Shown: positions 24,501-36,524 of the stretch, piece by piece | Numbering within the stretch: the stretch's first letter is position 1 | Layout: the number at the start of each line of letters is the position of its first letter | Assembly (NCBI RefSeq): GCF_020921035.1 | Contig: NC_063152.1 | Span: 7,764,001 to 7,828,000 of the forward strand | Reading direction: 5' to 3' | DNA length: 64,000 bases | DNA from: Rhodamnia argentea | Taxonomy: Eukaryota; Streptophyta; Magnoliopsida; Myrtales; Myrtaceae | Made by a program: the position numbers and the translations under genes | The notes under the pieces: generated by a model | Database searches by the model: none | What the model saw: only the letters and a program-made list of their open reading frames with translations | What the model was told of the DNA's origin: nothing

Positions 24501-26073
24501 GTATAGAAGAATTACCCGATGGTATTGGGAGGCTGAAAAAGCTCCGAGAATTAGATGCTTTTGATTGCAAAAATCTCAAAGGGGAAATGCCGGAAAGCAT
24601 GGGGTCTTTGGAGAATCTAGAAATTCTAAATATTTCTCGGAGTGGTATAAGAAAATTACCCAATGATATTGGGAGGCCGAGACGACTCCGACATTTAGAT
24701 GCTTCATGGTGCCGTGAACTGGGAGGGGAATTGCCAGAAAGCATGGGGTCTTTGGAGAATCTAGAAATTCTAGATATTTCTGACGCTGGCATAAAAAAAT
24801 TTCCCAATGATATTGGGAGGCTGAGACAGCTCCGAGAGTTACGTGCTTCACATTGCAAAAATCTCAAAGTGGAAATGCCGGAAAGCATAGGGTCTTTGGA
24901 GAATCTAGAAATTCTAGATATTTCTTCGAGTGGTATAAGAAAATTACCAAAAAGTATCGGGAGGCCGAGAAAGCTCCGAGTTTTAGATGCCGCAGTTGCG
25001 AAAACCCCGGAAGGGAAAATGCCGCCCAACGCATGGGGTCTTTGGAGAATCTAGAAATTCTAGATATTTCTGGAACCAATATAGAAGAATTGTCCAGAGG
25101 TATTGGGAGGCCGAGAAAGCTCCGAGAATTACATGCTGGTGGATGTGAAAAATTGGGAGGAAAACTTCCGTAAAGCATGGGGTCTTTGGAGAATCTAGAA
25201 ATTCTAGATATTTCTAAAACCGGTATAGAAGAATTGCCCGGAGGTATTGGGAGGCCGAGAAAGCTTCGAGAGTTGCATGCTGAGAGTTGCAAGAATCTGA
25301 AAGGGGAATTGTCGGAAAGCATGTGCAATCTTTCATCCCCGCAACACCTCGATTTTTCTTTATGTAGAGAGCTCCAATCGCTGCCGGACCTTCCTTCCGA
25401 CTTAACATATTTGCGCATCACCTGTCAAAGTCGCAAATTGCCTTCACTCTCCCACCTAACCCGTCTCAAGGAGCTAATAGTCATTGACCGTCAATTTATC
25501 GAGTGCATCCAGGAGCTTCCATCAACACTACTAAAGAATTCAGAATGCTCCCAACCAACGGGTGTCGAAGAATCGGAATTGCCACAATCCCTAAACACTA
25601 CCTTCAAGTTGGAAAACTTGGAAGTCACTTTTTGTGAATCTATTGAAATACTAGACGTTTCACCGTTTATCCATCTAAGGACATTATCCGTCGATTTTTG
25701 CTGGAATTTACTTGAAGTTCGAGGTCTTGATAAATTGAAATATTTGGAATCCTTGATTGTTCGCTCCCCGCAATTCGGTTGAACGGTTGAAGCTTCCAAA
25801 GTCCGAGGGTCCGAAGGTAGTGAACGTTAAATGTTGTGAAAACCTCGTCGAAATTCAAGGTCTCGATTGCTTGGAAAAGCTGAGTATCTATCGGTGCGCT
25901 TCAATTGAAAGGCTAGACCTTTCAAAATCCAGGAGTATGAAAATATTAGACGCTATAGAATGCGCAAAATTAGCCGAAATTCAAGGCGTCGATAGGTTGG
26001 AGTCCTTGGAACGGTTGAGTATCTCCGGGTGCGCTTCAATTGAAAGGTTGAACCTTCCAAAATCTGATAGTCC

Positions 26074-26139
26074 GAGGATATTGGATGTTGCGGATTGCAA
26101 AAACTTGAGGATATTGGATGTTGCGGATTGCAAAAACTT
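26074..26139 (+). repeat. Perfect 33-bp tandem duplication in LRR of TNL-B
   Basis: Two identical 33-bp copies (26,074-26,106 and 26,107-26,139) encode RILDVADCKNL twice in a row. It keeps frame and adds half an LRR. It is absent from the matching place in TNL-A, so it is recent. Confidence 0.95.
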
Positions 26140-26713
26140 AATCCAAATTCAAGGCCTTGATAGGTTGGAGTTCTTGGAAGAGTTGAATCTCTATGGGTGC
26201 ACTTCGTTTGAAAGGCTACCCAACTTATGTTGTTTTGACTACTTGAAAAGTTTGAATATCAACGATCGTGACAAGCTTCAAGACATACAGAGCCTAGAGA
26301 GATTCCCATCCCGCAAAAGTTTATTTATTGAAGGTTGCAAGTCCTTAGCAAAATTACCAAACTTGTCAAGTTTTCATGGTTTACGAGAATTGTTCCTGTC
26401 AAACTGTCATGAACTTCGAGAGATCCCAGGGCTTGAGGAGTCAATATCTCTAGAACGTATTACTATCTCAGGATGTTCCTTGATTGAGATCTTACCGGAT
26501 TTGTCATCAAGTACCCGCTTGATGAGCCTGATTGTGCAAAATTGCGAGAAATTGATTGAGCTTCGAGGGCTCGAGAAATTGGAGCAGCTAGTGGAATTGG
26601 ACATTTCTGAATGCAAGTCTCTCAAAACAATTCCGGAATTGTCCGGAACACAGCTTTATCAAAATTACGAGAAAAAGCCATCTCCATTGATCAGACGCAT
26701 AGAATTTGGATAG

Positions 26714-28295
26714 ACTCTATTCGGACGAACTCGGATGAGTCAAGATAAGGGAGATGATCCACATTTTCTAACAAAGGTACATAAAGCGGGTGAGTTACCC
26801 TTGCTCTTTTGAGATCTACCGCCCAATTGTCATTTGCAATTTCTTTCAAGATTTATCATCTTCTCATAATCATTTCCCGGTCGATAGTGTCATTATTTTT
26901 GTTACATGAATACAAGGAATTTGGGGGAGATGTTCATGGAAGTTAATGAGTGCTTTGGCAAAATGATTCTTCTTATCATGCCGAGAACGGAAATAGATGA
27001 AAAGGCTTTCTAAGCACATCGTATGTCTTTAAACTTTGGGTAAGATCCTTCATCCTATGCAGAAAAATAACTATTCCTAGCGTTTGATTGTTTCCGGATT
27101 TCTGGAAAATCCGATAAAAACCGATGTATACGGGCATTTGATAGCATGCCAAAGGTCATTGTATAGGTTGAGAAATACTAAATGGAGGACACTATATAGC
27201 GGTCCTGGTTTGAATCCATGTTCATTTGTTTCGGATCCAGGATATACCTAAAAGTCCAATGCAAGCAATAGATTACCAAAAGAAAGTGTCTTGATGTTTG
27301 TAGAGTTGGTATAGCCATCTGTGAGATGCCCGAACATTTGAGCCAAGCAAGACATTAACTAGAATGTGGTTTGACATGATTGATTGTACTTCCCTTATAT
27401 CGTGCATAAGCACTTGTTAGTTCATTTACCTGCTGAAAAGAAAAACACTAGAAGCATTTCCATAAGTTTCCTCGGGAGAATTTATCCTATATGCGGTTTG
27501 AAAACTGTCTTGCATTACTTCTAGTACATGAATGGCAAATATTGACAAGGAAAGAATCAAACTATATCCCACAAGAGCAAGCAACTTGAATTGAATTCAC
27601 TATAATAACTTGCTCAAAGCTTCTGTGGTTGATGATGTTAGATGCCCCATTAGTTGGATCCGAAGAGTTCAAAAAGAATATCGAGCTTGACAAACGGGGA
27701 TCCCTAAACTTCGGAGTGTTATTAGGAGTTCTTTGGTGTTAGTTGCTGGATTGATTTCATCTGACTCACTGGCGGGTTTCGGTTATCATTCCACTGGTTG
27801 ATGTAGATGCTAAAATATGCAAGAGAGCTTTCGCAAGGCTTTTGTAAAAGGAAAAAAAATCATCAAAGGATGAGGAGCTCGATGGTTCTTGAACTTCTCC
27901 AAAGTCCGACAATGCATCCTTGGAATGGTAAAGGATGTTTGCATGCTGTGATCTCACATTGCCCCGCTTATATTTAGCAGAAGCTTTGCCGAGCTGGAGA
28001 TGTCCGCCTCCGCTCGTGTAATCAAGTCTCTCTTATTTTCTCTCCCACCTATTCCTCTTCTGTAGTTTTATTAATGCTACTTTCGGACTCGAGGAAAGTC
28101 TAGCCTCGAGCTTTCCTCCGGGTTTTCGAGCACGGACGAAGGACCATAGCGCGTGCTTCCGTTCCGGCTTCAGTTCAATAAACCGCCGGCTTCTTAGGTT
28201 CGGCTCCCGTTCGGCGTTCTTTTGCGACCTAATGGGCGGTCATCTCAATTGTATCAACTCGGTTTTGTGAAATTTGCTTGATTTATGATTGGCAG
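26714..28295. other. TNL-B 3' flank, no gene recognised
   Basis: Counterpart of 5,117-6,688, with small indels and substitutions and no recognisable coding region. Confidence 0.5.
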
Positions 28296-30045
28296 GTGAA
28301 GATTTTAGGGTGGAATCTAGAGAAGGATTTGTCGGCAATGGTCAGAGAGGACCCGTAGGTGTGCTTCATGGCTTCAATCGCGCAGGCTGTAGACAATCTC
28401 TCCCGGTAATTTCTTGAAACGAGAAAGTCTCTCCCGGTACTTGCTTCGACTAGGGGAAGTTCTCTTTTAAGTCGGCGTGTTCGTTCCTTCAACAATGGCT
28501 TGGTGCGCCCTTTTAGTCATTGGCCTTATCTCGTTTTACTTCTTTCGCTCTTCCTAAATATGCTACACTTCCTTCTCCCGAGAGGAACCACTGTAATTGC
28601 CAATCTAGCTCGATTTGCATTTGATGGAGAATTTGACAAATATAAAAGTGAAGTGCTTGAAGTCCAAATGCGAACATGATGTCGAATTGAGGAGTTCCCT
28701 AACTTAATCACCAATCACCCGGACCAACCGGAAGTGTACCATGCTGCTGTATTGCCATCTTGTTTCCATTTCGTGTACACCAGTTGAAGTGTCCATAAAA
28801 ATAAAGAACTTGAATTGGAGGGGATGTCATTTATTCTCGTCATTTATTCTAGATAGACTAGCTATGTCGATTGCGAAATGCTTGATGCCCACTTGGAGTT
28901 GGTAAGTTTAGCCCTCTGAGAATAACATTTGGATGTTGTCGGGCATCTATATAGTTTGCTTGGATTTTTAATGCTGACTCTCACAATGTAATGCTACTTC
29001 TGGCTCCTCTTCTTCCTCTTTTTCTTGATTGAGAGTTGCCAACAAGGAGATATTTACGGTATACTAGATTGCAGAGTATAAGCTGGAAAGTTTCTTTCAT
29101 TTTGTACCACTTAAAGTTAATTTATCTTCTTCTGACTTCTGAGGGGCTTGCGTGGCATCGTTTTGATTAATCAAGCTTGCTGGTGAGAATCTAACTTACT
29201 TGTTAATAGGATATCTCAAGCCATGCTGCATACTTGTATGATAATCCGGTCAACGGGAATGGAGTCGGGGATTGGAGAAAGCGCAGAAACCGGGAGTGTA
29301 GAGGGAGTTGCATCCAAGTATGTTAAGTTCTTATATGACTATCTCTTGGTAATTCAAATTCGTGAGGACTTAGGAATAGATGGCTAGCCTTGGCAGTTCT
29401 TGACATCTATTCTCACTGGAAAAATTTAGAGAGGAGGCATCTTTTCTCCAGAAACATCCGAAAGCTTCACGCATCATTTGGTCTTCCGGATTTGGAGAAC
29501 ATGTTGTTGAGTGCACTATAATTCTTGAGCCAACCTTTGAATGGTTTCTGTTGAGATCCTAAGTTGTAGGTACTAGTACACTTGTGATCCTTGCCTGAAT
29601 CCACTCCACCTCGAGGTTCCATAGCGGAACAACAAGACTCATTTTGGGATTGTGATAATGGATTGGGGGCTGCCATAAAGATATATATTCCGGTCACTTT
29701 ACATGACCCGCTAGCCCAAATAAATCCCATATCAAGTGACTGATACCCCTCTCACTTGTCTTGTACTGTTACGATGCTTTACCTCACTTAACAAATTTTG
29801 ATTTTCTCGTCACTATGCATTCTCTATCTTCCCTCTTTTAGTAATTTTGTTGTGAAGAAATTATTCATTATTTTTCTCTCTCTGTTGTTTTCTTTGCACA
29901 TTCATTGTGTCGTCAATACTGGTTTCTCATAATTATTCTAATCTACTCCAGGTAAATGTACAACATCATTATGTTGGCTCGTCCCGGTGGCAAGACTGTT
30001 GTCTTGGGACTTGAAGATGGTACGGTTTCCCTGCATGATGTAGAA
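28296..30045 (+). pseudogene. APC4: APC4 fragment B (two exons)
   Basis: Same two-exon fragment as at 6,689. Exon one (28,296-28,404) retains TISPG and its GTAATT donor but has a TAG in place of the Gln/Val-region codon (GACCCGTAGG) and the same TAG for Trp. Exon two (29,952-30,045) keeps a good acceptor (CTCCAG) and reads KCTTSLCW, then two extra bases (CT) shift the frame into RPGGKTVVLGLEDGTVSLHDVE. This copy is the better match to the plant APC4 WD40 start and fixes the identification of copy A. No further exons are present in the following 1.5 kb. Confidence 0.75.
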
Positions 30046-31612
30046 GTAAGTTTTCCATGCTATTGCCGCAATGTTACCCTCATTAATTCTCAACAAGAAA
30101 TTCACCCCGCAAGATGTTTCTGAAATCCTTGAAATGTAGCCAACTCGTCCGATATAATGACCGGCTAATCGGACAGTTGTATCGAGGTTCCATTGGAGTC
30201 TTTTTTTTATTCAAAGAGAGTTGTTTGTGATTCGGGTTTGGATCTTCATGTTAAAGTGGAAGCAATTCGGTCCGAGGTTGAGATCCTATCGGTGTTGATT
30301 TTCTTTGTTAGAATGACAGAGGTTTGTTGGCCGGTTCCGCCTCTTTGTGGGGTTCAGCTAACATAACATAAAAAGAAAACCAAAAAAGGCGAAAAAGTCG
30401 AAAAAAGAAAAAGAAAGAGAGGGGCTGTTCGTGGAGTGAAGAGTAAAGAGAGAAAGCGTTCCCGAGAGAAGAACGCACAAGAAAAGGAAAAGGGGCAGTG
30501 GCTTTCCGGTCCAGTTCGAAGGCCCAACGTTGTTGGGACTCAAATTTCAGTGTATTGTTACCGAGTCTAAATTGTTCCCTGTTTTCTCCAATCGAAGGCC
30601 CAACAAGGTTGTTGTTGGAACCAAAGTTGAAAATGTTTCTAGTGTCAAGAACGAGGTCGCTAGAGTCTAATTGATGTGCATTTGAGATTGTGCTTCTATA
30701 ATTCTATTTGGGATATTGAAGCTCCGTTAGTGTTGCTTTAGGCTTTGTAACAAAGAATCGGCTCTCACAAAAAGAAAAATGATGCAAATGAACTTTATCT
30801 CAATATACAATGTCATCCTTGGACTTTTTAATTGGTCAATATGATCCTTGACCTATTGATAGATGTTTAATCTAGACTCTAGGCTATATGAAAATGTTCA
30901 ATACCGCCATTTCGTTAATTCAAATTTAATGAAGCCTTCTCACGTGGCTTCTAATCCGTTAAATTTGAACAATGGACAAAAAATAGATATCGTGTGGATT
31001 GTTCACATAAATTTTCATATCTACATATGATAATCGAGTTCATAATATGATAATGTACATTATAGAACATGCATCATCGGATAGTGTCTCATTATTTTCA
31101 AAAAACTGTGGTCATTGATTTAAGTCTGCCTAATTGTTTTCACACATCCGACTTGACATACAATAATCAATATCATTAAATGATGTTTGATTTGTCGTTT
31201 AAACAGATGGAAGAACTAAATTGGAAATTTAGCAATAGTTCATGGACTACACCGAACAAACTAAAAATTCAAAGACTATTTACATCATTTTTTTTCCTCA
31301 TAAAAAATGCGATATTGGAATCCAACTACCAACTTGGTTTTTGAAACTAGAGCATTCCTTGTGGAATCAATGGTTGCACTCGATAACCAATTGAATTAAT
31401 ATTCATGATCAACACAAAAGGCAAGGTGGTGTGAACGACCAAATGAACTTAGAAGGGGCATCCAACTATCCAAATTCACGGTAGAAAATGCAAAATCTGT
31501 TGAACTTACTCATCTCAATTGAAACTCTGGGGAGAGATTAATGAGAAAAATGAACTTAAAATGGTGTTAGACACGAATTGCTTCCTTATAATTGAACAAA
31601 TTTGGTAATTTC
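30046..31612. other. Intergenic; possible MITE remnant (copy B)
   Basis: Counterpart of 8,431-10,152, including the possible small TIR element at about 30,770-31,300. No gene is seen. Compared with copy A a stretch near 30,120 is deleted. Confidence 0.4.
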
Positions 31613-32060
31613 TTAGATAAAATACTTAACCATCTGAATTTCTTTTCGCTTATCATAGAATGCTTTATTCTCATTGCTGTAGTCAAAAATCACCGTGTAG
31701 CAACCCATAGATTGGGCACGATCGATGAGAAAAGAAAGAACCTTCTTTCCTAACTGCATCCCCCTAGAATCACAATCAACGGCCACGTCTTCAATATGGC
31801 CAACCTTGCTGCAGTTCCTTATAAACTTCTTCTCAATGAACACACTTCCAGTAGCGACTATCTTTCTACGATTAGTATCCTCTATGGTCATCGCCGAGAG
31901 AGCTGAGCTCTTGGAACCGCTTTTGGAAATCCTCATTGGAGATAGCATCGCAAACTATCAGTTGGTGCAGTAGCTCTACAAACCCTTTGCTTTTGTGGGG
32001 GATCTCTAGTTTACGAACTTGAAGATTACGTGCTTCATTTAGTGGGACCCCAATCTGCAT
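31613..32060 (-). pseudogene. GNA1: GNA1 copy B: 14-bp deletion in the middle
   Basis: Start at 32,060 (MQIGVPLNEA), stop at 31,613. Relative to copy A, 14 bp that encode HVICV of GDDHVICVIED are missing near 31,886, which shifts the frame after GDDH. Downstream of the deletion the original frame resumes and is intact: EDTNRRKIVATGSV, GHIEDVAVDC, MQLGKKVLSFLIDRAQSMGCY and IQMVKYFI. The two GNA1 copies therefore carry different inactivating changes, plus a shared loss of about five residues before KEIQMVKYF. Confidence 0.85.
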
Positions 32061-32074
32061 TTCCTGAGATGAGG

Positions 32075-34020
32075 CTTCTGTTTACACCAACTTCATTCAC
32101 ATCAACAAGGAGAGAATTAGAGTCCATAGAGTCAGAGAAAAGAACATGGAACGCATTTAGAAGCTCCACCATGTTATTAACGGGAAATCACACATAAGAC
32201 ACATAGCATTTCTTTCTCTATCTAACCAAGCCACCTAGCACAGGCTTGTAGTGGCCAAATCTGCTGAGCTCTAAATCATAAAGCAAAAGATAAATGCAAT
32301 TCACTTTTCTGCCTTCTTCTATGAAGGTAATATTAATGCAAATGCGATATCAGTTACTTCCTAGTGAGTCTGTTCGCAAAAGATAAAAACAAGAGGGGAG
32401 GAGGAGGAGAACTTGCTAATGAGGCTAAATGAGTATGTACGTACTCAATACAGAGAGGAAAAAGAAGCAGTTCTATAGACTCCTTTGTTCACAGAGTGAT
32501 ATTCTCACTTTAAATTACAAACTTAGAAAGCAGAATCGAAGAACCTATCCACAACCTGGCAACAATTACCGTTGAAAAACAGAGAACGATGAACAAGTTT
32601 TCTTGGCTTTGTCATTTTTCAAAACAGCTCATTAAAGCTTCAAATAAAATTCCAACTAAGAAAATGCCATTAATTGCATTCTTTGGTGCACAGTAGGTGT
32701 CTGTAACAATGTTTGGTGTTAATACACGACACCATTCTCCATTGATACATCGGAGAACAACATCTGCGGTGCTTATTAGTCAAAAACTCGCAAATGGAGT
32801 ATCTCTTTCTCAAAGCATAAAATATCTCAAAAGATTTTTCTTACATGGACTAAGTTCATGTCTAGGATATGGCAGATAATCCATAGAATACTATCTTGAC
32901 ATGGCTGCATATTTTGGACACAATGCCCATGATGACCACACAACAACAGGAAAAACTTTTGCCAACACTCATTAAGTGATTTGCCGGCATTCGTAAAAGC
33001 CAGTAGAATTCTTACAGGCAAAAGGGAAAAAATGAAGTTCAAAGCGATGTTGAGAAAAGCTTTACTACTAATTGCCACAAATTCTGCTAAAGACATCCAA
33101 AAATGCCTGCAAAAGCTCTATCTTTAGAGGCATTTGATAGTGGCATTTGCAAATGCCGCAATGTGTATTTCTTGTAGCAAAAATTGTAAGTGCTAGAAAA
33201 AAGTCATCGCAAATGGTCCCTGAAAACATTGCTTCACCGCAAATTAACTCCCGCTTAAAACTGTGAGGTTGAGACAGAGAGCCAGATTACGAAGTTTGCA
33301 GCTCCTAAACAGCCGTAACAGTATCGAAAGATTCAACCCAAAAAGCAAAAGAAATCGATGGATTACAAAAGCTTCATATCAACTCATGCATCAATGCCAG
33401 ACACGATAGCAATCTCTCCTGCGCTTTTCTAGGGTGTGATTGGGCCTAGCCATCGCCTACTTCTAATCACGCTAGCGAAGAAGTCCAGGGGCATAAAGCT
33501 TATCAAATTAAGTTGAAATTCCCAGAATCGTACGATGGCCAGCATCCACGCTCGACACCCAACACTGTCTTGCGCTTTCAATTCGGGAGGAGCAAAAAAA
33601 GATTACGCATTCCCAACGCTGGTGATAATCACAATCACAAACCAGAAGAACGAGAGAGTACCTTGGGCTCGATTTAATTGCCGTTCCCTGCTCTCCCGAT
33701 TCGAAGTCGGCAAGTGATTGATGAAATGCGAGCGAGAGACAAAAGGAAGCAAAAGAGTCTGAGATTTGCTATGCCTTTGGTAACCTATTTACCCCCAAAG
33801 TAAACGAGAGGGGGGCAAAAAAGGAATTTCAGTTTGGGTCGCACTGGGCCAGATCCGCGAGGCGATGGTGGTGGAGAGGAGGGCGGTGAAGGCGGAAAGC
33901 TCCCGCGAAGGTGGAGAGAAGATGGTCTGGTGTTCAGTGGTCTCTCTCCGAAGAAAACAGAGAGCGTGGAAGGGAAGAGAAAGAGAGAACAAAGCAGAAA
34001 AGGTCAGAGAGAAAGTCAAT
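32075..34020 (-). other. Probable GNA1-B 5'UTR exon and intron
   Basis: Same layout as in copy A. The donor follows CCCAAG at 33,662, the pyrimidine-rich exon extends to about 34,020, and the acceptor (TAAACAG) is near 32,078. Intronic reading frames (32,827-33,096 on minus and others) are unrecognised and probably chance. Confidence 0.45.
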
Positions 34021-34389
34021 GAGAGTGAGGCTGTCTGGGGCTAACTTTTCTGCTCTCGGAACAATTTTTGAAACGGAATATATGGTTTTTATTCTCAATA
34101 ATAATTAATAAAAATAAAAACGCGTTTGATAATTATAAAAAAAAATATTTTTATTTTTTTATTTAATTGAGGAGACTATATATATTAAAATTAAGATTTA
34201 TTTATCTTTTTAATTTACTAAATCAAATTAAGTCTCATTTGTTCAATAATTAAATCAAATCAGATCACTATATATATATAAGTAATTTATACATGATTTA
34301 TCAAATTATAATATGGATGAGATCAACTATAAAAATATTCAAGATGTGTGTTCAAGAACAAAAGTGTTCCGAATTATTTCTGAAAATGT

Positions 34390-35370
34390 TTCAAATGCTA
34401 GCGCCACGTCAACAAAAGATTAACAATTAAAAACTAAAATAGAAGAAAAAAATCTAATTCACTGTTCATCATCTTCAACCTTGCGATCAGTCGACCAAAG
34501 CTTCTCCGGTGCTCGTCGTCGCTATTCACTTCCTAAACCTCCCAGCAGCGTAGGTCGACCCTTGCTTGACCTCCCACCAAATCTGTCCACGGCGGCCGCT
34601 AGCTTCGTGGTTGGATCTGGCTGCGAAGTTCACAGCCGCCATGGCCACTCGAGCTCGAAGCTGGCATAAGGGTTTGTGAATTTCATCTGCTTTGCGAGGG
34701 AATGGGCAAGCCCTACACTTCGGCTCCTGTTGGCCCCGAGTCGCTGAGCGCCGCAGCCCCGAAGCTTCCAGTGCTCCAAGTCCTTGCACTGCAGGTAAAG
34801 GCTGTCCTTTAGCGGAAGTCCCTCCAGGCTATGCTTCTTCTCTTCGACCTTTCCCTGACGATGCACCTCTTGCCTATCCATGACTCATCTTTTCCCAATC
34901 AACAAAATGAACAATAGCATCTCATTTTTTTCCCCTGAATCAGAAGACCTCAAAGCTTGCCGCCGCCATGACCAGATCTATTAGATGTGGTGAAGCAAGG
35001 GACGATGAGCGCCGTCGAAGGTCCAAACGGAAGTGGGTAGCGACGGACCATCGCCCAAGGACATTGCGAGGTCGAAAACAATGAGTAGTGACTTTTCCTT
35101 TTTCTTCTTTTTAATGTTTTTCTGATTTGGCACTTGCCCGGCGCCATATCAGTGTCATTTTGGATTCACATTAAGTTTTTAACTGTCACTTTTAATAAAA
35201 GAGGGTAAATGTGTCACAAGATACAAATTTAAGATTTTTAGTGTCACAAAAAAAAATTAGAATAAATGTGTCGTAATATATATAGTTTGGGATTTTTAAC
35301 GTCAAAAAAAAAAAATTCAGGATATTGTCACATTGGACAAAAGTTTAGGGTTTTTTGTCATACTTTCTCT
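34390..35370. mobile_element. Foldback-like TIR element, copy B (left arm lost)
   Basis: It matches 13,250-14,145 but lacks the leftmost 330 bases, beginning directly at GCGCCACGTCAAC. The right arm at 35,190-35,370 has three ~60-bp units with the GTGTCACAAAAA pattern. The core has the same GC-rich block (34,481-34,880). It carries about 70 bases (35,017-35,087) that copy A lost. Confidence 0.55.
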
Positions 35371-35585
35371 TAAATTTATTAATTCCAAACAATGACTCGT
35401 AGTAACAAACACTGAATTAATATTTAAAATGCAAATTCATTTTTAAGCTCTCTTTTATTATTTATTTGTTTGTATATTTGAATTAAGTTAGTTTGATTGT
35501 AATAAGTATAGAAATTATAATTTATCATGTACATATAAAATTATATGTTTAATATATAACGTGTCCCAATGTATCAAAATTGTTT

Positions 35586-36298
35586 AGGCCTTTTGACATA
35601 TGCAAACGACAATACGCTTGATACTTTGGTAATGACATACGTGAAGTAAGAGCACAAAGTACCACCATGCATAGGCTCATATATTTCCATTGCATGCTTT
35701 TCTACAACCGTGCCAAACACCATCCACGACTGAGAAAAATACTAGAGGAGAACATTCAGAACGTATGCCACAAAATGAGCCAATTGACGGATATTTCCTA
35801 CATTGACCATCCGTCTTTTCTCTGAAAAAAAAAATTACACCAGTGACTCACAAAACTATGGATGACGTAAGACACTCGACTAGTCTCAACAAGAATGGAC
35901 ATTTCTTCGGATTTGATCACTCTGTTACACGAAATTAAAAACCAAACTGTCACTAGACAGTACTATTCCATTGAACTTCGCGCAGCCGACCCAAACACAC
36001 GCACTTTGCTTCCTGACCACGCACAGCACAAGCAATCACGGTCATGACCGATAGAATCGACGACACCAAGCCAACACACGATCAATCGAGAACTCCATCT
36101 GACCCCTCGCACGCACGATTCTCGGACCAAACGAAAGAAACGTGTCCCGATCATTCCTCCGTGTATCACCAAAACAGTCCGAGAACGAACGATCAAAGAG
36201 AGAAACACTCTTACGAAGCAGGCACGATCAACGAAAAGTACGAAGAGACAGAAAAGGAGGAAAAAAAAGAGGGGAAAAAGAAGGGGAAAAGGCGGTAC
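35586..36298. other. Spacer; presumed start of intron 1 of the hnRNP-U-like gene
   Basis: Unique sequence between the end of the segmental duplication and the isolated exon at 36,299. No second exon of a SPRY gene is visible on the minus strand. Frames at 35,963-36,208 (-) and 36,044-36,322 (+) are not recognised. Confidence 0.45.
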
Positions 36299-36431
36299 CT
36301 AAGTTGCAATCGGCGGGGTTGAGAGCCACACGGTGGTCGGGCTTCGACTCCGAGGCGTCGCCGCGTCTCGTCCTCTTGAGGTTTTGCTCGAATTCGTCTT
36401 CTCCGGAAGGTTCGCGTTTCAGAGAAGCCAT
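36299..36431 (-). pseudogene. First exon of an hnRNP-U-like SPRY-domain gene (orphan)
   Basis: ATG at 36,431 starts MASLKREPSGEDEFEQN, with a basic patch LKRTRR, and ends VALNPADCNL at a clean G/GTACCG donor (36,298). In plant heterogeneous nuclear ribonucleoprotein U-like proteins a short basic N-terminus runs into NPADCNLDF at the start of the SPRY domain, from memory. The rest of the gene is not found downstream before the segmental duplication begins. The exon has a GA-rich 5'UTR and a TATA motif, so the promoter may be alive. It could alternatively be the start of an intact gene with a very long intron, but no SPRY exon appears further left. Confidence 0.5.
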
Positions 36432-36472
36432 TGCCACCGGGCTCTGAAGTTGAACCACCAGCACCGTCACAC

Positions 36473-36494
36473 AGAGAGAGAGAGAGAGAGAGAG
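36473..36494. repeat. (GA)n microsatellite in 5'UTR
   Basis: Eleven AG units just upstream of the orphan first exon (CT-rich on its own strand), a common feature of plant leaders and core promoters. Confidence 0.9.
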
Positions 36495-36524
36495 GGGAGG
36501 GACATAAACGAAACGTGTCGTCGT

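Larger units (their letters stand above)
18437..26713 (+). pseudogene. TNL-B: full-span TIR-NB-LRR gene, frameshifted
   Basis: This TNL receptor has its 5' end in the window. Order: membrane-anchor-like N-terminus, Ser-rich repeats and TIR (18,437-19,311); an intron of about 1.1 kb; NB-ARC exon (about 20,424-21,533); then three iterations of the linker-exon/LRR-exon module (21,914-22,148; about 22,320-23,211; about 23,780-26,713). Lesions relative to copy A are a 1-base loss near 21,294, 1-base gains near 21,421 and 21,486, stops at 24,449 and 25,171, and frame breaks near 25,025 and 25,770. The last frame ends KTIPELSG...IEFG at 26,713. With several independent breaks in NB-ARC and LRR, a full receptor is not expected; a TIR-only product is possible. 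Confidence 0.85.
20845..35585 (+). repeat. Segmental duplication, copy B
   Basis: Direct repeat of copy A (1-14,325); see that entry for shared contents. The copies read as highly similar over coding and noncoding parts alike. Homology ends near 35,585, about 700 bp short of an isolated first exon of another gene. The TIR exon of B at 18,437 is presumably part of the same unit, whose matching part in A is off the left edge. If so, the unit is at least about 17 kb. Confidence 0.93.
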
